Source of the DNA: Bifidobacterium breve
GTDB lineage: Bacteria; Actinomycetota; Actinomycetes; Nanopelagicales; Nanopelagicaceae
DNA length: 41,964 nt
Direction of reading: 5' to 3'
NCBI GenBank assembly: GCA_945898065.1
Contig: CAMDHH010000007.1
Location: forward strand, 1 to 41,964
Positions 18,171 through 28,698 of this stretch are shown in pieces. A program made the translations under genes and the position numbers. How positions within the stretch are numbered: the stretch's first letter is position 1; each line of letters begins with the position of its first letter. The notes beneath the pieces are model-generated. The model made no database searches. It was not told the DNA's origin and worked only from the letters and a program-made list of their open reading frames with translations.

Positions 18171-19046
18171 GTGGAAGAGCTACTGACAGTTGCAGCCGTT
18201 GCCAGAAGGCTCGGGATTGCCCCCGCCACTCTTCGCACCTGGGATCGCCGTTATGGCCTTGGTCCAACAGATCATGCAGAGGGTGCTCATCGCAAGTATG
18301 GCCCTCGCGATGTTGCACGACTCATGGTCATGCGCAGACTTATTGCATCAGGAGTATCCGCATCCGATGCCGCTGAGACAGCACTAGAACATAAAGGCGG
18401 CGCCACACTTCGAGTGACTGAATTGAAGTTTGAAGAACGAAGCGATCTTGTCAATGCGATTTATCGCTCTGCTGTGGCCTTAGATCGCGAATTTATAGCG
18501 AGTTCGCTTACTAAAGATATAAAGAAAAATGGAGTCATACGCACCTGGCAAGAAGTAATTGTGCCAGTCCTAATTATGGTGGGTGATGACTGGGCAAAGA
18601 GTGGAGAAGGAATCGAAGTCGAACATTTGCTCACTGAAATAATTACGAATGTGATGCGTGAAAAGACAAATATTACTTCCCAACCTGTAAATGCTCGCCC
18701 AGTACTTCTCGCCTCCGTTGGAGAAGAGATGCACTCACTAGCCCTACATGCATTAGCGGCAGCGTTATCTGAGAAAAAAATTGATTGCTTTTTTCTAGGA
18801 ACTAGAACTCCACTAGAGGCACTATCGGCAGTCGTGACGCGGTCGGCACCTCCAGCAATTTTTTTATGGGCTCAATTACCGATCAATGCAAAACCAAAAT
18901 TCTTCAATGATCTTCCATCTGTTCGCCCATCTCCTCGAGTAGTACTCGGTGGGCCCGGCTGGAACGAAAAAGATTGTTCAAAGGTTGCCATGGTTCATGA
19001 TTTACCGAGCGCCTGCCTAGAAATAGAGCGTGCAGTAGGGCTCTAA
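18171..19046 (+). CDS. MerR-family regulator with cobalamin-binding domain, CarH/LitR-like
   Basis: A 291-residue regulator. Residues 1-75 form a MerR winged helix (TVAAVARRLGIAPATLRTWDRRYGL). Residues 90-165 form a helical bundle and 178-290 a Rossmann-type B12-binding domain. The photoreceptor signature W-x9-E-H is exact: Trp141, Glu151, His152. The axial-ligand motif E-x-H follows as Glu186-Met187-His188, with Ala where CarH usually has Gly three residues on, then LGTRTPLEAL as in CarH. In CarH/LitR, adenosylcobalamin holds a DNA-bound tetramer in the dark and light dissolves it, derepressing target genes. Start GTG 18171 follows TTGGGG. The gene diverges from whiB3 and is followed by guaB. 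No carotenoid gene is nearby, so targets are unknown. Confidence 0.85.
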   Translation: MEELLTVAAVARRLGIAPATLRTWDRRYGLGPTDHAEGAHRKYGPRDVARLMVMRRLIASGVSASDAAETALEHKGGATLRVTELKFEERSDLVNAIYRSAVALDREFIASSLTKDIKKNGVIRTWQEVIVPVLIMVGDDWAKSGEGIEVEHLLTEIITNVMREKTNITSQPVNARPVLLASVGEEMHSLALHALAAALSEKKIDCFFLGTRTPLEALSAVVTRSAPPAIFLWAQLPINAKPKFFNDLPSVRPSPRVVLGGPGWNEKDCSKVAMVHDLPSACLEIERAVGL

Positions 19047-19054
19047 AGCCCCGA

Positions 19055-19060
19055 TAGACT
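19055..19060 (+). promoter_or_regulatory. Candidate -10 box of guaB
   Basis: TAGACT fits TAnnnT and lies 32 bases before ATG 19093, giving a leader of roughly 25 bases that contains the guaB ribosome-binding site GGAGG. No -35 box is convincing. Confidence 0.35.
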
Positions 19061-19074
19061 TACCCCTTCATTAG

Positions 19075-20205
<1,131 letters not shown>

Positions 20206-20215
20206 GGGGCCCGCC

Positions 20216-21328
20216 ATGAGCGATATTGAAATTGCACCAGGAAAGCGCGCACGAACCGCTTATTCTTTTGACGATATTGCCATTGTGCCAAGTCGTCGTA
20301 CTCGCGACCCAGAAGATGTTTCAACTGCGTGGCAGATAGATGCATACAAGTTTGATCTTCCAATGCTTGCTGCGCCAATGGATTCCGTAGTCTCACCCGA
20401 TACCGCAATTGCTATTGGAAAATTAGGTGGACTTGGCGTTCTCAACCTAGAAGGACTCTGGACTCGATACGAAGATCCACGTATTCCACTTGGTGAAATC
20501 GCATCGATGCCAGATAAGCATGCAACAAAGCGTATGCAAGAAATTTATAGTGCACCGATTCAACCCACTCTTATCAAAGAGCGAATCAAGCAGATTCGCG
20601 ATGCAGGAATAACTGTTGCTGCTTCTCTTTCTCCACAGCGCACTGCTCAACTTCATAAAGCAGTAATTGATGCGGGTGTTGATATTTTCGTTATCCGCGG
20701 AACAACAGTGAGTGCTGAGCATGTTGCATCAGAGAGTGAAGCGCTCAACCTCAAGAAATTTATTTATGAACTCGATGTTCCCGTCATTGTTGGTGGAGTA
20801 GCAACTGCAACAGGTGCACTTCACTTGATGCGCGCAGGTGCTGCAGGAGTACTCGTTGGATTTGGTGGTGGTTCCGCACACACCACTCGTAAAGTTTTAG
20901 GAATTGAAGTTCCAATGGCATCTGCTGTTGCAGAAGTTGCCTCTGCTCGCCGTGAATATCTTGATGAATCTGGCGGTCGTTACGTTCACGTTATTGCCGA
21001 TGGTTCAGTTGGTCGCAGCGGAGATATTGCAAAAGCAATTGCAATGGGCGCTGATGCAGTAATGATGGGATCACCGCTTGCAAAAGCAGTTGAAGCACCA
21101 GGCCTTGGTTGGCACTGGGGACCAGAGGCACATCATCAGGTTCTTCCACGTGGAGAGCGCGTAGCTGTTGGTACAACAGGAACTCTTGAAGAGATTTTAC
21201 TTGGACCATCACATGCAGCCGATGGCTCAATGAATCTCTTTGGCGCACTACGCCGCGCAATGGCTACATGCGGTTATTCTGATGTGAAATCTTTCCAGCG
21301 AGTAGAAGTAATTATTCATCGTGCCTAA
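20216..21328 (+). CDS. guaB3: GuaB3-family IMP dehydrogenase-related protein
   Basis: A 370-residue TIM-barrel paralogue of GuaB, matching the actinobacterial GuaB3 family by its start [23 protein letters not shown] and by GTTVSAEHV. It also lacks CBS domains, which is normal for GuaB3. At the position of the catalytic loop it reads [14 protein letters not shown]: the IMPDH cysteine is replaced by His, so classical IMPDH chemistry is not expected. In other Actinobacteria GuaB3 is likewise without the cysteine. Upstream in-frame codons exist inside guaB, but ATG 20216, eleven bases after the guaB stop and preceded by a G run, is the natural start. Confidence 0.92.
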   Translation: MSDIEIAPGKRARTAYSFDDIAIVPSRRTRDPEDVSTAWQIDAYKFDLPMLAAPMDSVVSPDTAIAIGKLGGLGVLNLEGLWTRYEDPRIPLGEIASMPDKHATKRMQEIYSAPIQPTLIKERIKQIRDAGITVAASLSPQRTAQLHKAVIDAGVDIFVIRGTTVSAEHVASESEALNLKKFIYELDVPVIVGGVATATGALHLMRAGAAGVLVGFGGGSAHTTRKVLGIEVPMASAVAEVASARREYLDESGGRYVHVIADGSVGRSGDIAKAIAMGADAVMMGSPLAKAVEAPGLGWHWGPEAHHQVLPRGERVAVGTTGTLEEILLGPSHAADGSMNLFGALRRAMATCGYSDVKSFQRVEVIIHRA

Positions 21329-22883
21329 AGAAGTTCCTGAAAGCGGCGCCGTACTTGTCGTCGACTTTGGGGCTCAATATGCGCAACTCATCGCTCGTCG
21401 AGTTCGCGAAGCTAATGTATTTTCAGAAATAGTTCCCTCAACAATTACTGCAGCCCAAGTTAGAGAAAAATCACCTGCTGCAATTGTTTTATCAGGTGGA
21501 CCATCGAGTGTCTACGCCGAAAATGCTCCTAGTTTTGATGCAGAAATATTTGAATTAGGTATTCCAATCTTTGGTATTTGTTACGGTTTTCAAAAGATGG
21601 CTGCAGCACTCGGCGGTGTAGTTAGTCAAACAGGAAAATCAGAATTTGGTCGCACAGATCTAGTGGCGAAAACTTCCACAAAGATATTTGCATCGATTCC
21701 AGAGAAGCAAAAGGTATGGATGTCACACGGTGATGCAGTCTCACAAGCACCAGCGGGCTTCACAGTTTGTGCATCCACAGCGGACACACCTATTGCAGCA
21801 TTTGAAAATGAATCAGGAAAATTAGCTGGCGTTCAATTCCATCCAGAAGTTCTACATTCTGAACACGGTCAAGCAATTTTAAAGAATTGGCTACTCAATA
21901 TCGCAGGGTGTACACCAACATGGACAACGGCCAATATTGCTGAAAACGAAATTGCAAAAGCTAAAGAGAAAATTGGTGGCAAGAGAGTAATTTGTGGTTT
22001 GTCAGGTGGCGTGGATTCTGCAGTTGCAGCAGCAATAATTCAACGCGCAGTTGGTTCACAACTCACATGTGTCTTTGTAGATCACGGATTATTGCGTAGC
22101 GGAGAATCTGAGCAAGTTCAGCGTGATTTTGTTGCAGCAACGGGTGTAGATCTAGTCGTTATAGATGCAGTTTCTCAATTCCTTGATGCACTTGCAGGAG
22201 TTATTGACCCTGAAGAAAAGCGCAAAATAATTGGTCGTGAATTTATTCGCTCATTCGAAAAAGCAGCTCGTGATATCGCCGTAGGGGGAGAAGTTGAATT
22301 CTTAGTACAAGGCACTCTCTATCCCGATGTAGTTGAATCAGGTGGCGGAACGGGAACAGCAAATATAAAGTCACACCATAATGTTGGCGGCCTACCCGAT
22401 GATTTGAAATTTACTTTGGTTGAACCTCTTCGAACTCTATTTAAAGATGAAGTTCGTCAGGTGGGAATTGAGTTAGGACTTCCTGAGGAAATAGTGTGGC
22501 GTCAACCTTTCCCCGGTCCAGGTCTAGGTATTCGCATCATTGGTGCAGTCAACAAAGAGCGCTTAGAAATATTGCGTCATGCAGATTCCATCGCACGCGC
22601 TGAACTAAAATTAGCGGGCTTAGATCGCGATATTTGGCAATGCCCCGTTGTCTTATTGGCAGATGTGAGAAGTGTGGGAGTTCAGGGTGATGGACGTACA
22701 TATGGTCACCCAATTGTGTTACGTCCCGTATCTAGCGAAGATGCAATGACTGCAGATTGGTCAAGAGTTCCGTATGATGTCCTTGAAAAGATTTCAACGC
22801 GGATCACTAATGAGGTACGCGAAGTAAATCGAGTGGTTCTCGACATCACGAGTAAGCCACCAGGAACTATTGAGTGGGAATGA
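21321..22883 (+). CDS. guaA: GMP synthase (glutamine-hydrolysing)
   Basis: Aminates XMP to GMP with glutamine and ATP. The 520-residue protein has a class I amidotransferase domain (Cys87 in FGICYGFQ, His and Glu in [10 protein letters not shown]), an ATP-pyrophosphatase domain with the PP-loop [10 protein letters not shown], and the C-terminal dimerisation domain ending KPPGTIEWE, the conserved terminus. GTG 21321 overlaps guaB3 by eight bases. With guaB it forms a complete IMP-to-GMP branch. Confidence 0.98.
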   Translation: MPKEVPESGAVLVVDFGAQYAQLIARRVREANVFSEIVPSTITAAQVREKSPAAIVLSGGPSSVYAENAPSFDAEIFELGIPIFGICYGFQKMAAALGGVVSQTGKSEFGRTDLVAKTSTKIFASIPEKQKVWMSHGDAVSQAPAGFTVCASTADTPIAAFENESGKLAGVQFHPEVLHSEHGQAILKNWLLNIAGCTPTWTTANIAENEIAKAKEKIGGKRVICGLSGGVDSAVAAAIIQRAVGSQLTCVFVDHGLLRSGESEQVQRDFVAATGVDLVVIDAVSQFLDALAGVIDPEEKRKIIGREFIRSFEKAARDIAVGGEVEFLVQGTLYPDVVESGGGTGTANIKSHHNVGGLPDDLKFTLVEPLRTLFKDEVRQVGIELGLPEEIVWRQPFPGPGLGIRIIGAVNKERLEILRHADSIARAELKLAGLDRDIWQCPVVLLADVRSVGVQGDGRTYGHPIVLRPVSSEDAMTADWSRVPYDVLEKISTRITNEVREVNRVVLDITSKPPGTIEWE

Positions 22884-22884
22884 T

Positions 22885-23565
22885 ATGAAGCGCACTATTG
22901 GCACTGCGGTAACAGTTGCACTTTTGGCATCTATTTTTTCAACTTCACCGGCGCTAGCTGCTGATCCAAAAGTAAAGCCACCCAAGTGCACGAAATCAAA
23001 GGCTGTTCCTCATGACCCAAAAAGAGTTGCACAACCTACAAAGAGCCTCAAAGCACTTCCACGCACAATAACTTTCTCCACTAATTGTGGAAATATTGTT
23101 GTTGAAACTGTAGGTAAGAAAGCACCTATAACTATTACTTCCCTAACCGCACTTGCTAAAGCAGGATATTTCGATCAAAGCATCTGTCACAGACTTACAA
23201 CTCAAGGTTTATTTGTTCTCCAATGTGGAGATCCAACAGCGAGTGCAAGTGGTAGCCCAACAGGATGGAAGGGTTTTGTTGATGAGAATTTACCAACTGG
23301 CAAAGTAATTACATATCCAGCAGGCACTGTTGCAATGGCAAATTCAGGACCTAACACAAATGGAAGCCAAATCTTCTTCGTCTTTGGTGACTCTACTCTT
23401 CAACCAAATTACACAGTGTGGGGCAAAGTTATATCTGGCCTCGATATCTTGACCTCGATTGCAAGCTTAGGCGCCGTACAACCTGATGGTAATGGCCAAT
23501 ATGTTTATGCACCTGATGGTTTTCCTGTGCAACTAGTAGCCATTGAGAAAGTAATAATAAAATAA
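22885..23565 (+). CDS. Secreted cyclophilin-type peptidyl-prolyl isomerase
   Basis: A 226-residue exported protein starting at ATG 22885, one base after the guaA stop; TTG 22870 is in frame but less likely. The signal peptide ends STSPALA. The cyclophilin domain spans roughly residues 60-225. The catalytic Arg is in CHRLTTQGLFVLQCGD, and the core block is MANSGPNTNGSQIFFVFGD, followed by YTVWGKVISGLD. The pattern follows the bacterial PpiB type, in which some active-site residues differ from human cyclophilin A. It would assist folding of exported proteins. The downstream neighbour is convergent. Confidence 0.92.
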   Translation: MKRTIGTAVTVALLASIFSTSPALAADPKVKPPKCTKSKAVPHDPKRVAQPTKSLKALPRTITFSTNCGNIVVETVGKKAPITITSLTALAKAGYFDQSICHRLTTQGLFVLQCGDPTASASGSPTGWKGFVDENLPTGKVITYPAGTVAMANSGPNTNGSQIFFVFGDSTLQPNYTVWGKVISGLDILTSIASLGAVQPDGNGQYVYAPDGFPVQLVAIEKVIIK

Positions 23566-23566
23566 T

Positions 23567-24292
23567 TTAGTTTGTATTTATTACTTTGAAGGCTTCAGCA
23601 ATTCTTCCTTCTGCAAAGCCTGCCACGCCAGCATTTCTCTGACCCCATTCACGAACCATATTTTCAAGCTCTGTGTTGTGAGCTGTCTGAGATGCATGAG
23701 AATGCAGCGCTTTCATCTTTAGATCAAATGTATCTGTGATATCTACAAAGTGATCAGGAGTTGCAAAGCCCATCACCCATACTTCTTTGACTCTCCAGGG
23801 TTTTAGGCCCTCATCATTGAGTAAATCTGTAAATGCAAAAGGGTTTCTGGCATCTGGATAAACAGCTTGAATTGCTGCTTCACCTGCAGCTAAATGATCA
23901 GGGTGGCTAGCACCAATTCGATCCCAATTTCGTTCAGGACTTTGGCAGACCATTCGATCTGGTTGAGAGATTCTAATTTGGCGCACGATATCTTTGCGAA
24001 GCTTGATAGTTGCTTCTAAATGTCCATCAACATAGTTCAAGAAAGTTATATCTGTTACACCAACTGCGGCACCTGCTGCGCGTTGTTCACGTTGGCGAAC
24101 AGCTGGCATATCTTCTTTTGTAATTCCAGATTCTTCGCCACCTTGGTCGCCATTAGTGCAAAAGACATAGGAGACTTCAATTCCTTTTTTTACCCACTGA
24201 GCAATCGTTCCCGAAGCGCCAAAGTCGGAATCATCAGGATGGGCATTGATAACTAGGACCTTCTTGATTTCGTCATCGGCAATCGGTTCCAT
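23567..24292 (-). CDS. PIG-L (LmbE) family deacetylase
   Basis: A 241-residue zinc-dependent N-deacetylase. The metal motif AHPDDSD is at residues 17-23, with His18, Asp20 and Asp21, and the second site SHPDH at 129-133 supplies another His. Start ATG 24292 is set by AAGGAG six bases upstream; a TTG 15 bases earlier is rejected. Family members remove acetyl groups from GlcNAc-type substrates, including MshB and Mca of the mycothiol pathway. The sequence alone does not place it with either, and its neighbours (cyclophilin, pcrA) give no pathway hint. It is convergent with the cyclophilin gene, one base apart. Confidence 0.88.
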   Translation of the reverse strand: MEPIADDEIKKVLVINAHPDDSDFGASGTIAQWVKKGIEVSYVFCTNGDQGGEESGITKEDMPAVRQREQRAAGAAVGVTDITFLNYVDGHLEATIKLRKDIVRQIRISQPDRMVCQSPERNWDRIGASHPDHLAAGEAAIQAVYPDARNPFAFTDLLNDEGLKPWRVKEVWVMGFATPDHFVDITDTFDLKMKALHSHASQTAHNTELENMVREWGQRNAGVAGFAEGRIAEAFKVINTN

Positions 24293-24316
24293 GAGTCTCT
24301 CCTTCAATAATGGCTG

Positions 24317-24322
24317 ATTCTA
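24317..24322 (-). promoter_or_regulatory. Candidate -10 box of the PIG-L deacetylase gene
   Basis: On the minus strand TAGAAT, five of six consensus bases, lies 24 bases upstream of ATG 24292, leaving room for the AAGGAG site. The -35 region is weak. Confidence 0.4.
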
Positions 24323-24346
24323 ATCTCGGGGGTGGCCATTTAAAGA

Positions 24347-24361
24347 TAGCCTTCCCCTCCT
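24347..24361 (+). promoter_or_regulatory. Candidate leaderless promoter of pcrA
   Basis: TAGCCT at 24347-24352 fits TAnnnT and is nine bases from ATG 24362. The intervening TCCCCTCCT is pyrimidine-rich and cannot act as a ribosome-binding site, which supports leaderless expression. Confidence 0.45.
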
Positions 24362-26605
24362 ATGAATGAGTCTAACGATCTACTACTCGCAGGGTTGAAT
24401 CCGCAGCAAAGTGCTGCCGTTACCCATGCAGGTGGTCCATTACTTGTTGTTGCAGGTGCTGGTTCAGGAAAAACTCGAGTGCTAACTCGCCGTATCGCGT
24501 ATCTCATGTCACGACGCAATGTTGCCCCTTATCAAATTTTAGCTATTACATTTACAAATAAGGCAGCTGGAGAGATGAAGGAACGAGTTGGCGATCTCGT
24601 TGGCCCAGTTGCGAAATCTATGTGGGTATCTACATTTCACTCAGCTTGCGTTCGTCTATTGAGGCAGGAAGCTAATCGCCTGGGATATTCAAATTCCTTT
24701 TCAATCTATGACTCAGCCGACTCTCTACGCCTGATCACAATTGTTGCCAAAGAGCTCAACTTAGATTCCAAACGCTATCCAGCACGTCAATTCCAATCAA
24801 TGATTTCAAATGCAAAAAATGAATTGATGGGGCCAAATGATTATGTGAATGCCACATCAAATCAATTTGAAGAAGTGGTTGCCGACGTATATAGCATTTA
24901 CCAAAAGCGTCTTCAGCAGGCCAACGCTATGGATTTTGATGATCTCATTCTCAAGACAGTTCAAGTTCTACAGCAATTTCCTGAGGCAAAAGCCCGCTTT
25001 AGATCTCGTTTCCGCCATGTCCTAGTGGATGAATATCAAGATACAAATCATGCCCAGTACATACTTGTGAAAGAACTTGTTGGAAATGAATCTGAAGGAA
25101 TTCCTGCCGCTGAACTCTGTGTTGTGGGAGATGCCGACCAATCAATTTATGGTTTTCGCGGTGCAACGATTCGAAATATTATGCAATTCGAACTCGATTA
25201 TCCAAATGCAACAACGGTCTTACTTGAGCAAAACTATCGATCAACGCAGAATATTCTCAATGCAGCCAATGCCGTTATTACTCAGAATGAAAGCCGCAAA
25301 GAAAAGAATCTTTGGTCAGAGGCAGGGGCGGGCGCACCACTGACTGGCTACATTGCCGAGAGCGAACATGATGAGGCTCAATTTGTAACAGATGAGATTC
25401 GAGAATTACAAAAAGGCGGGCTGTCACAACCGGGGGATACAGCGATCTTCTATCGTACGAATGCCCAATCACGCGTTTTTGAAGAAGTCTTTATGAGAAG
25501 TGCGATGCCCTACAAAGTGGTTGGCGGACTCCGCTTTTATGAACGCCGAGAGGTAAAAGATTTACTTGCATATCTGCGTGTTCTATCAAATCTCGAAGAT
25601 GAAATTTCGATTCGTAGGGTTATAAATTTACCTAAACGCGGAATCGGTGATCGGGCAATTGAGTGCGTAGAGCTATTTGGAAATGCTAACGGGTTATCTT
25701 TTTGGCAAGCCCTCAATCGCGCAAGTGAGGCGCCAGGGATTCCTAATCGCGCAGCACAATCAATCAATGAATTTGTGTCCATGCTTATTGCACTCAATGT
25801 TCTAGTAGAGGCAAAGACAAGGCCATCAGTAATCGTTGAGGCAGTACTTGAACAATCTGGGCTTTTAGCCGAACTCGAAAGTAGTACTGATCCGCAAGAT
25901 GAAGTCCGTGTTGAGAATATGAAAGAACTTTTAGCGGTGAGTATGGAATATGAAGAACGTCCTATTGAAGAATTGGTTGAGGACGAAGAGATTTCACTTG
26001 CTGGATTCTTAGAAAAAGTGTCACTTGTAGCCGATGCAGATGAAATTCCTGAGGGCGAAGATCATGGTGGTGTAGTAACTCTTATGACACTACATACTGC
26101 GAAAGGTTTGGAATTTCCGACTGTCTTTCTCACGGGGATGGAAGATGGAATATTTCCGCATTCACGAACTCTTGGCGAGAAAGATGAAATTGAAGAAGAG
26201 CGACGACTTGCATACGTTGGCCTTACACGTGCACGCGAACGCCTTTATATTTCTCGTGCAGAGTATCGCTCGTCATGGGGAGCACCTACATATAACCCGG
26301 CATCTCGTTTCCTAGATGAAATTCCAGAAAATCTAATTGAGTGGCGCAATGTTTCATCATCGTCACTCTCACCATCACTAGTAAGAAAAACGAGAACAGT
26401 TACTACTGCGCCTCCGCGAGCAACAGGAAAGAAAATAAACTCAATTGAATTAGCGGTGGGTGAGCGTGTGTCACATGACACATTTGGCCTTGGCACAGTT
26501 GTGGCAACTGCAGGCGAGGGCGAGAAGGCTGAAGCAACAATAAATTTTGAAGAGTATGGCGAGAAGCGTTTGCTCCTGCGTTATGCACCCGTTGAAAAGC
26601 TCTAG
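24362..26605 (+). CDS. pcrA: ATP-dependent DNA helicase PcrA/UvrD1 (SF1A)
   Basis: A 747-residue superfamily 1A helicase for DNA repair and replication-fork maintenance. The helicase motifs appear in order: I AGAGSGKT (31-38), Ia TFTNKAAGEM, II VDEYQDTN, III GDADQSIYGFRGA, IV LEQNYRS, V LHTAKGLEF, and VI YVGLTRARE. After a variable stretch, a C-terminal Tudor-like module starts VGERVSHDTFGLGTVV and ends PVEKL, as in PcrA and UvrD1, where it contacts RNA polymerase or Ku. Direct linkage to sucC-sucD downstream is the same as for uvrD1 in M. tuberculosis. Confidence 0.97.
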   Translation: MNESNDLLLAGLNPQQSAAVTHAGGPLLVVAGAGSGKTRVLTRRIAYLMSRRNVAPYQILAITFTNKAAGEMKERVGDLVGPVAKSMWVSTFHSACVRLLRQEANRLGYSNSFSIYDSADSLRLITIVAKELNLDSKRYPARQFQSMISNAKNELMGPNDYVNATSNQFEEVVADVYSIYQKRLQQANAMDFDDLILKTVQVLQQFPEAKARFRSRFRHVLVDEYQDTNHAQYILVKELVGNESEGIPAAELCVVGDADQSIYGFRGATIRNIMQFELDYPNATTVLLEQNYRSTQNILNAANAVITQNESRKEKNLWSEAGAGAPLTGYIAESEHDEAQFVTDEIRELQKGGLSQPGDTAIFYRTNAQSRVFEEVFMRSAMPYKVVGGLRFYERREVKDLLAYLRVLSNLEDEISIRRVINLPKRGIGDRAIECVELFGNANGLSFWQALNRASEAPGIPNRAAQSINEFVSMLIALNVLVEAKTRPSVIVEAVLEQSGLLAELESSTDPQDEVRVENMKELLAVSMEYEERPIEELVEDEEISLAGFLEKVSLVADADEIPEGEDHGGVVTLMTLHTAKGLEFPTVFLTGMEDGIFPHSRTLGEKDEIEEERRLAYVGLTRARERLYISRAEYRSSWGAPTYNPASRFLDEIPENLIEWRNVSSSSLSPSLVRKTRTVTTAPPRATGKKINSIELAVGERVSHDTFGLGTVVATAGEGEKAEATINFEEYGEKRLLLRYAPVEKL

Positions 26606-26647
26606 GATTAGGCCTTCACACACCATTTATTTGAATTGGAGTGATCC

Positions 26648-27811
26648 GTGGATCTCTTTGAATACCAAGCCCGTGATCTCTTTGAAAAACATGGCGTACC
26701 TGTTCTAGCCGCTGCTATCGCACATACTGCTGATGAAGCTGAAGCAGCAGCCAAAAAAATTGGCGGCAAAGTAGTTGTCAAGGCACAGGTAAAAGTTGGA
26801 GGACGCGGAAAAGCCGGCGGAGTAAAACTCGCAGAAGACCCCGCTGATGCTCGCACTAAAGCTGGGGCAATCCTAGGAATGGATATCAAAGGTCACACTG
26901 TTCGCACTGTAATGATTGCAGCGGCTGCCCCTATTGAATCTGAATATTATTTAGCAATACTTCTTGACCGTTCAAACCGTACATTCTTACTAATGGCATC
27001 TGTCTCTGGTGGAATGGATATTGAAGAAGTCGCACACACCGCTCCTGAAAAATTAGCAAAGATTCCTGTATCTGCAATTGAGGGAATTACTCTTGCGAAA
27101 GCTCAAGAAATTGTTAGTGCCGCACAGTTCCCCGCTGATGTTGCAGAACAAGTTGCACAAGTTTTGCTCAAGCTTTGGGAAGTATTTCAATCTGAGGATG
27201 CAACTCTTGTTGAAGTAAACCCATTAGTAAAAACTAAAGATGGAAAAGTCATTGCACTCGATGGGAAAATAACTCTCGATGACAATGCTGGATTCCGCCA
27301 TCTTGACCACGAAGCCCTTATTGATCACGCAGCAACTAATGCACTTGAAGCGGCTGCGAAAGAGAAAGATCTCAACTACGTAAAGCTCGAAGGTGAAGTT
27401 GGAATTATCGGCAATGGTGCAGGTCTGGTTATGAGCACACTTGATGTTGTTGCATATGCTGGGGAAAAACATGGTGGTGTCCGCCCAGCAAACTTCCTAG
27501 ATATTGGTGGTGGTGCATCTGCGCAAGTAATGGCCGATGGACTCTCAATCATCTTGGGAGATAAAGATGTAAAAAGTGTATTCGTCAACGTATTTGGTGG
27601 CATCACAGCATGCGATGCAGTTGCCACTGGAATTGTTCAAGCACTCGAATTATTAGGTAATAAAGCAACTAAGCCAATCGTGGTTCGCCTCGATGGAAAC
27701 AATGTTTTAGAAGGTCGCGCAATTCTCAACAAAGCAGCGCATCCATTGATCGAACAGGCAGAGACTATGGATGGAGCAGCAAATCGCGCTGCAGAATTGG
27801 CGGCGAAGTAA
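26648..27811 (+). CDS. sucC: Succinyl-CoA ligase beta subunit
   Basis: ATP-grasp subunit of succinyl-CoA synthetase, 387 residues, converting succinyl-CoA to succinate with nucleotide phosphorylation in the TCA cycle. It starts [19 protein letters not shown], followed by [21 protein letters not shown], the grasp-domain signature. The C-terminal domain contains NIFGGI-like [18 protein letters not shown] and [11 protein letters not shown], which binds the alpha subunit's His loop. GGAG at 26638-26641 precedes the GTG start 26648. It overlaps sucD by one base. Confidence 0.97.
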   Translation: MDLFEYQARDLFEKHGVPVLAAAIAHTADEAEAAAKKIGGKVVVKAQVKVGGRGKAGGVKLAEDPADARTKAGAILGMDIKGHTVRTVMIAAAAPIESEYYLAILLDRSNRTFLLMASVSGGMDIEEVAHTAPEKLAKIPVSAIEGITLAKAQEIVSAAQFPADVAEQVAQVLLKLWEVFQSEDATLVEVNPLVKTKDGKVIALDGKITLDDNAGFRHLDHEALIDHAATNALEAAAKEKDLNYVKLEGEVGIIGNGAGLVMSTLDVVAYAGEKHGGVRPANFLDIGGGASAQVMADGLSIILGDKDVKSVFVNVFGGITACDAVATGIVQALELLGNKATKPIVVRLDGNNVLEGRAILNKAAHPLIEQAETMDGAANRAAELAAK

Positions 27812-28692
27812 TGTCTATTTTCCTCAACGAATCCAGCACTGTCATTGTTCAAGGTATGACAGGTTCTGAAGGAACAAAACACACGCGTCGCATGCTTGCA
27901 TCCGGTACAAAAGTTGTCGGCGGAGTGACACCAGGAAAAGGTGGACAGAGCGTAGATATCGATGGACATCAGCTCCCTGTATTCAATTCTGTATCAGAGG
28001 CAATTGCTGCAACTAAAGCAAATGTTTCAGTGGTATTTGTTCCTCCAAAGTTTGCAAAGGCTGCAGTCATTGAAGCAATTGATGCCGCAACGCCACTTGT
28101 CGTAGTTATCACTGAAGGAATTCCAGTACACGATTCTGCAAGTTTTTATGCACACGCACTTGCAAAAGGAACGACACGAATTATTGGGCCTAACTGCCCA
28201 GGAATTATTAGCCCTGGTAAATCAAATGTAGGAATTATCCCTGCAGATATCACAGGCTCTGGTCCTATTGGCTTAGTTTCAAAATCAGGAACTCTTACAT
28301 ACCAAATGATGTATGAACTTCGAGATATTGGATTTAGTACAGCAGTTGGAATCGGTGGAGATCCAGTAATTGGAACCACACATATCGATTGCCTTCGCGC
28401 CTTCCAAGATGATCCTGATACAAAAGCAATTGTTATGATTGGCGAAATTGGTGGCGATGCCGAAGAGCGCGCAGCTGCATTTATCAGTGAGTACGTAACA
28501 AAGCCCGTAGTTGGATATGTTGCAGGATTTACTGCCCCAGAAGGAAAGACAATGGGTCATGCTGGTGCAATTGTTTCTGGCTCTTCAGGAACTGCGCAAG
28601 GAAAGCAAGATGCATTAGAGGCAGCGGGAGTAAAGGTTGGTAAGACTCCGAGTGAAACGGCGCAATTGATGCGCGCCATATTAGAGCGCTAG
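27811..28692 (+). CDS. sucD: Succinyl-CoA ligase alpha subunit
   Basis: CoA-binding catalytic subunit, 293 residues. The Rossmann CoA-binding domain starts [31 protein letters not shown] is the conserved CoA/phosphate loop, and the phosphohistidine is His250 in [19 protein letters not shown] [16 protein letters not shown] is also present. Its ATG overlaps the sucC stop as TAATG, giving one-to-one coupling of the heterodimer subunits. Confidence 0.98.
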   Translation: MSIFLNESSTVIVQGMTGSEGTKHTRRMLASGTKVVGGVTPGKGGQSVDIDGHQLPVFNSVSEAIAATKANVSVVFVPPKFAKAAVIEAIDAATPLVVVITEGIPVHDSASFYAHALAKGTTRIIGPNCPGIISPGKSNVGIIPADITGSGPIGLVSKSGTLTYQMMYELRDIGFSTAVGIGGDPVIGTTHIDCLRAFQDDPDTKAIVMIGEIGGDAEERAAAFISEYVTKPVVGYVAGFTAPEGKTMGHAGAIVSGSSGTAQGKQDALEAAGVKVGKTPSETAQLMRAILER

Positions 28693-28698
28693 CGCACA

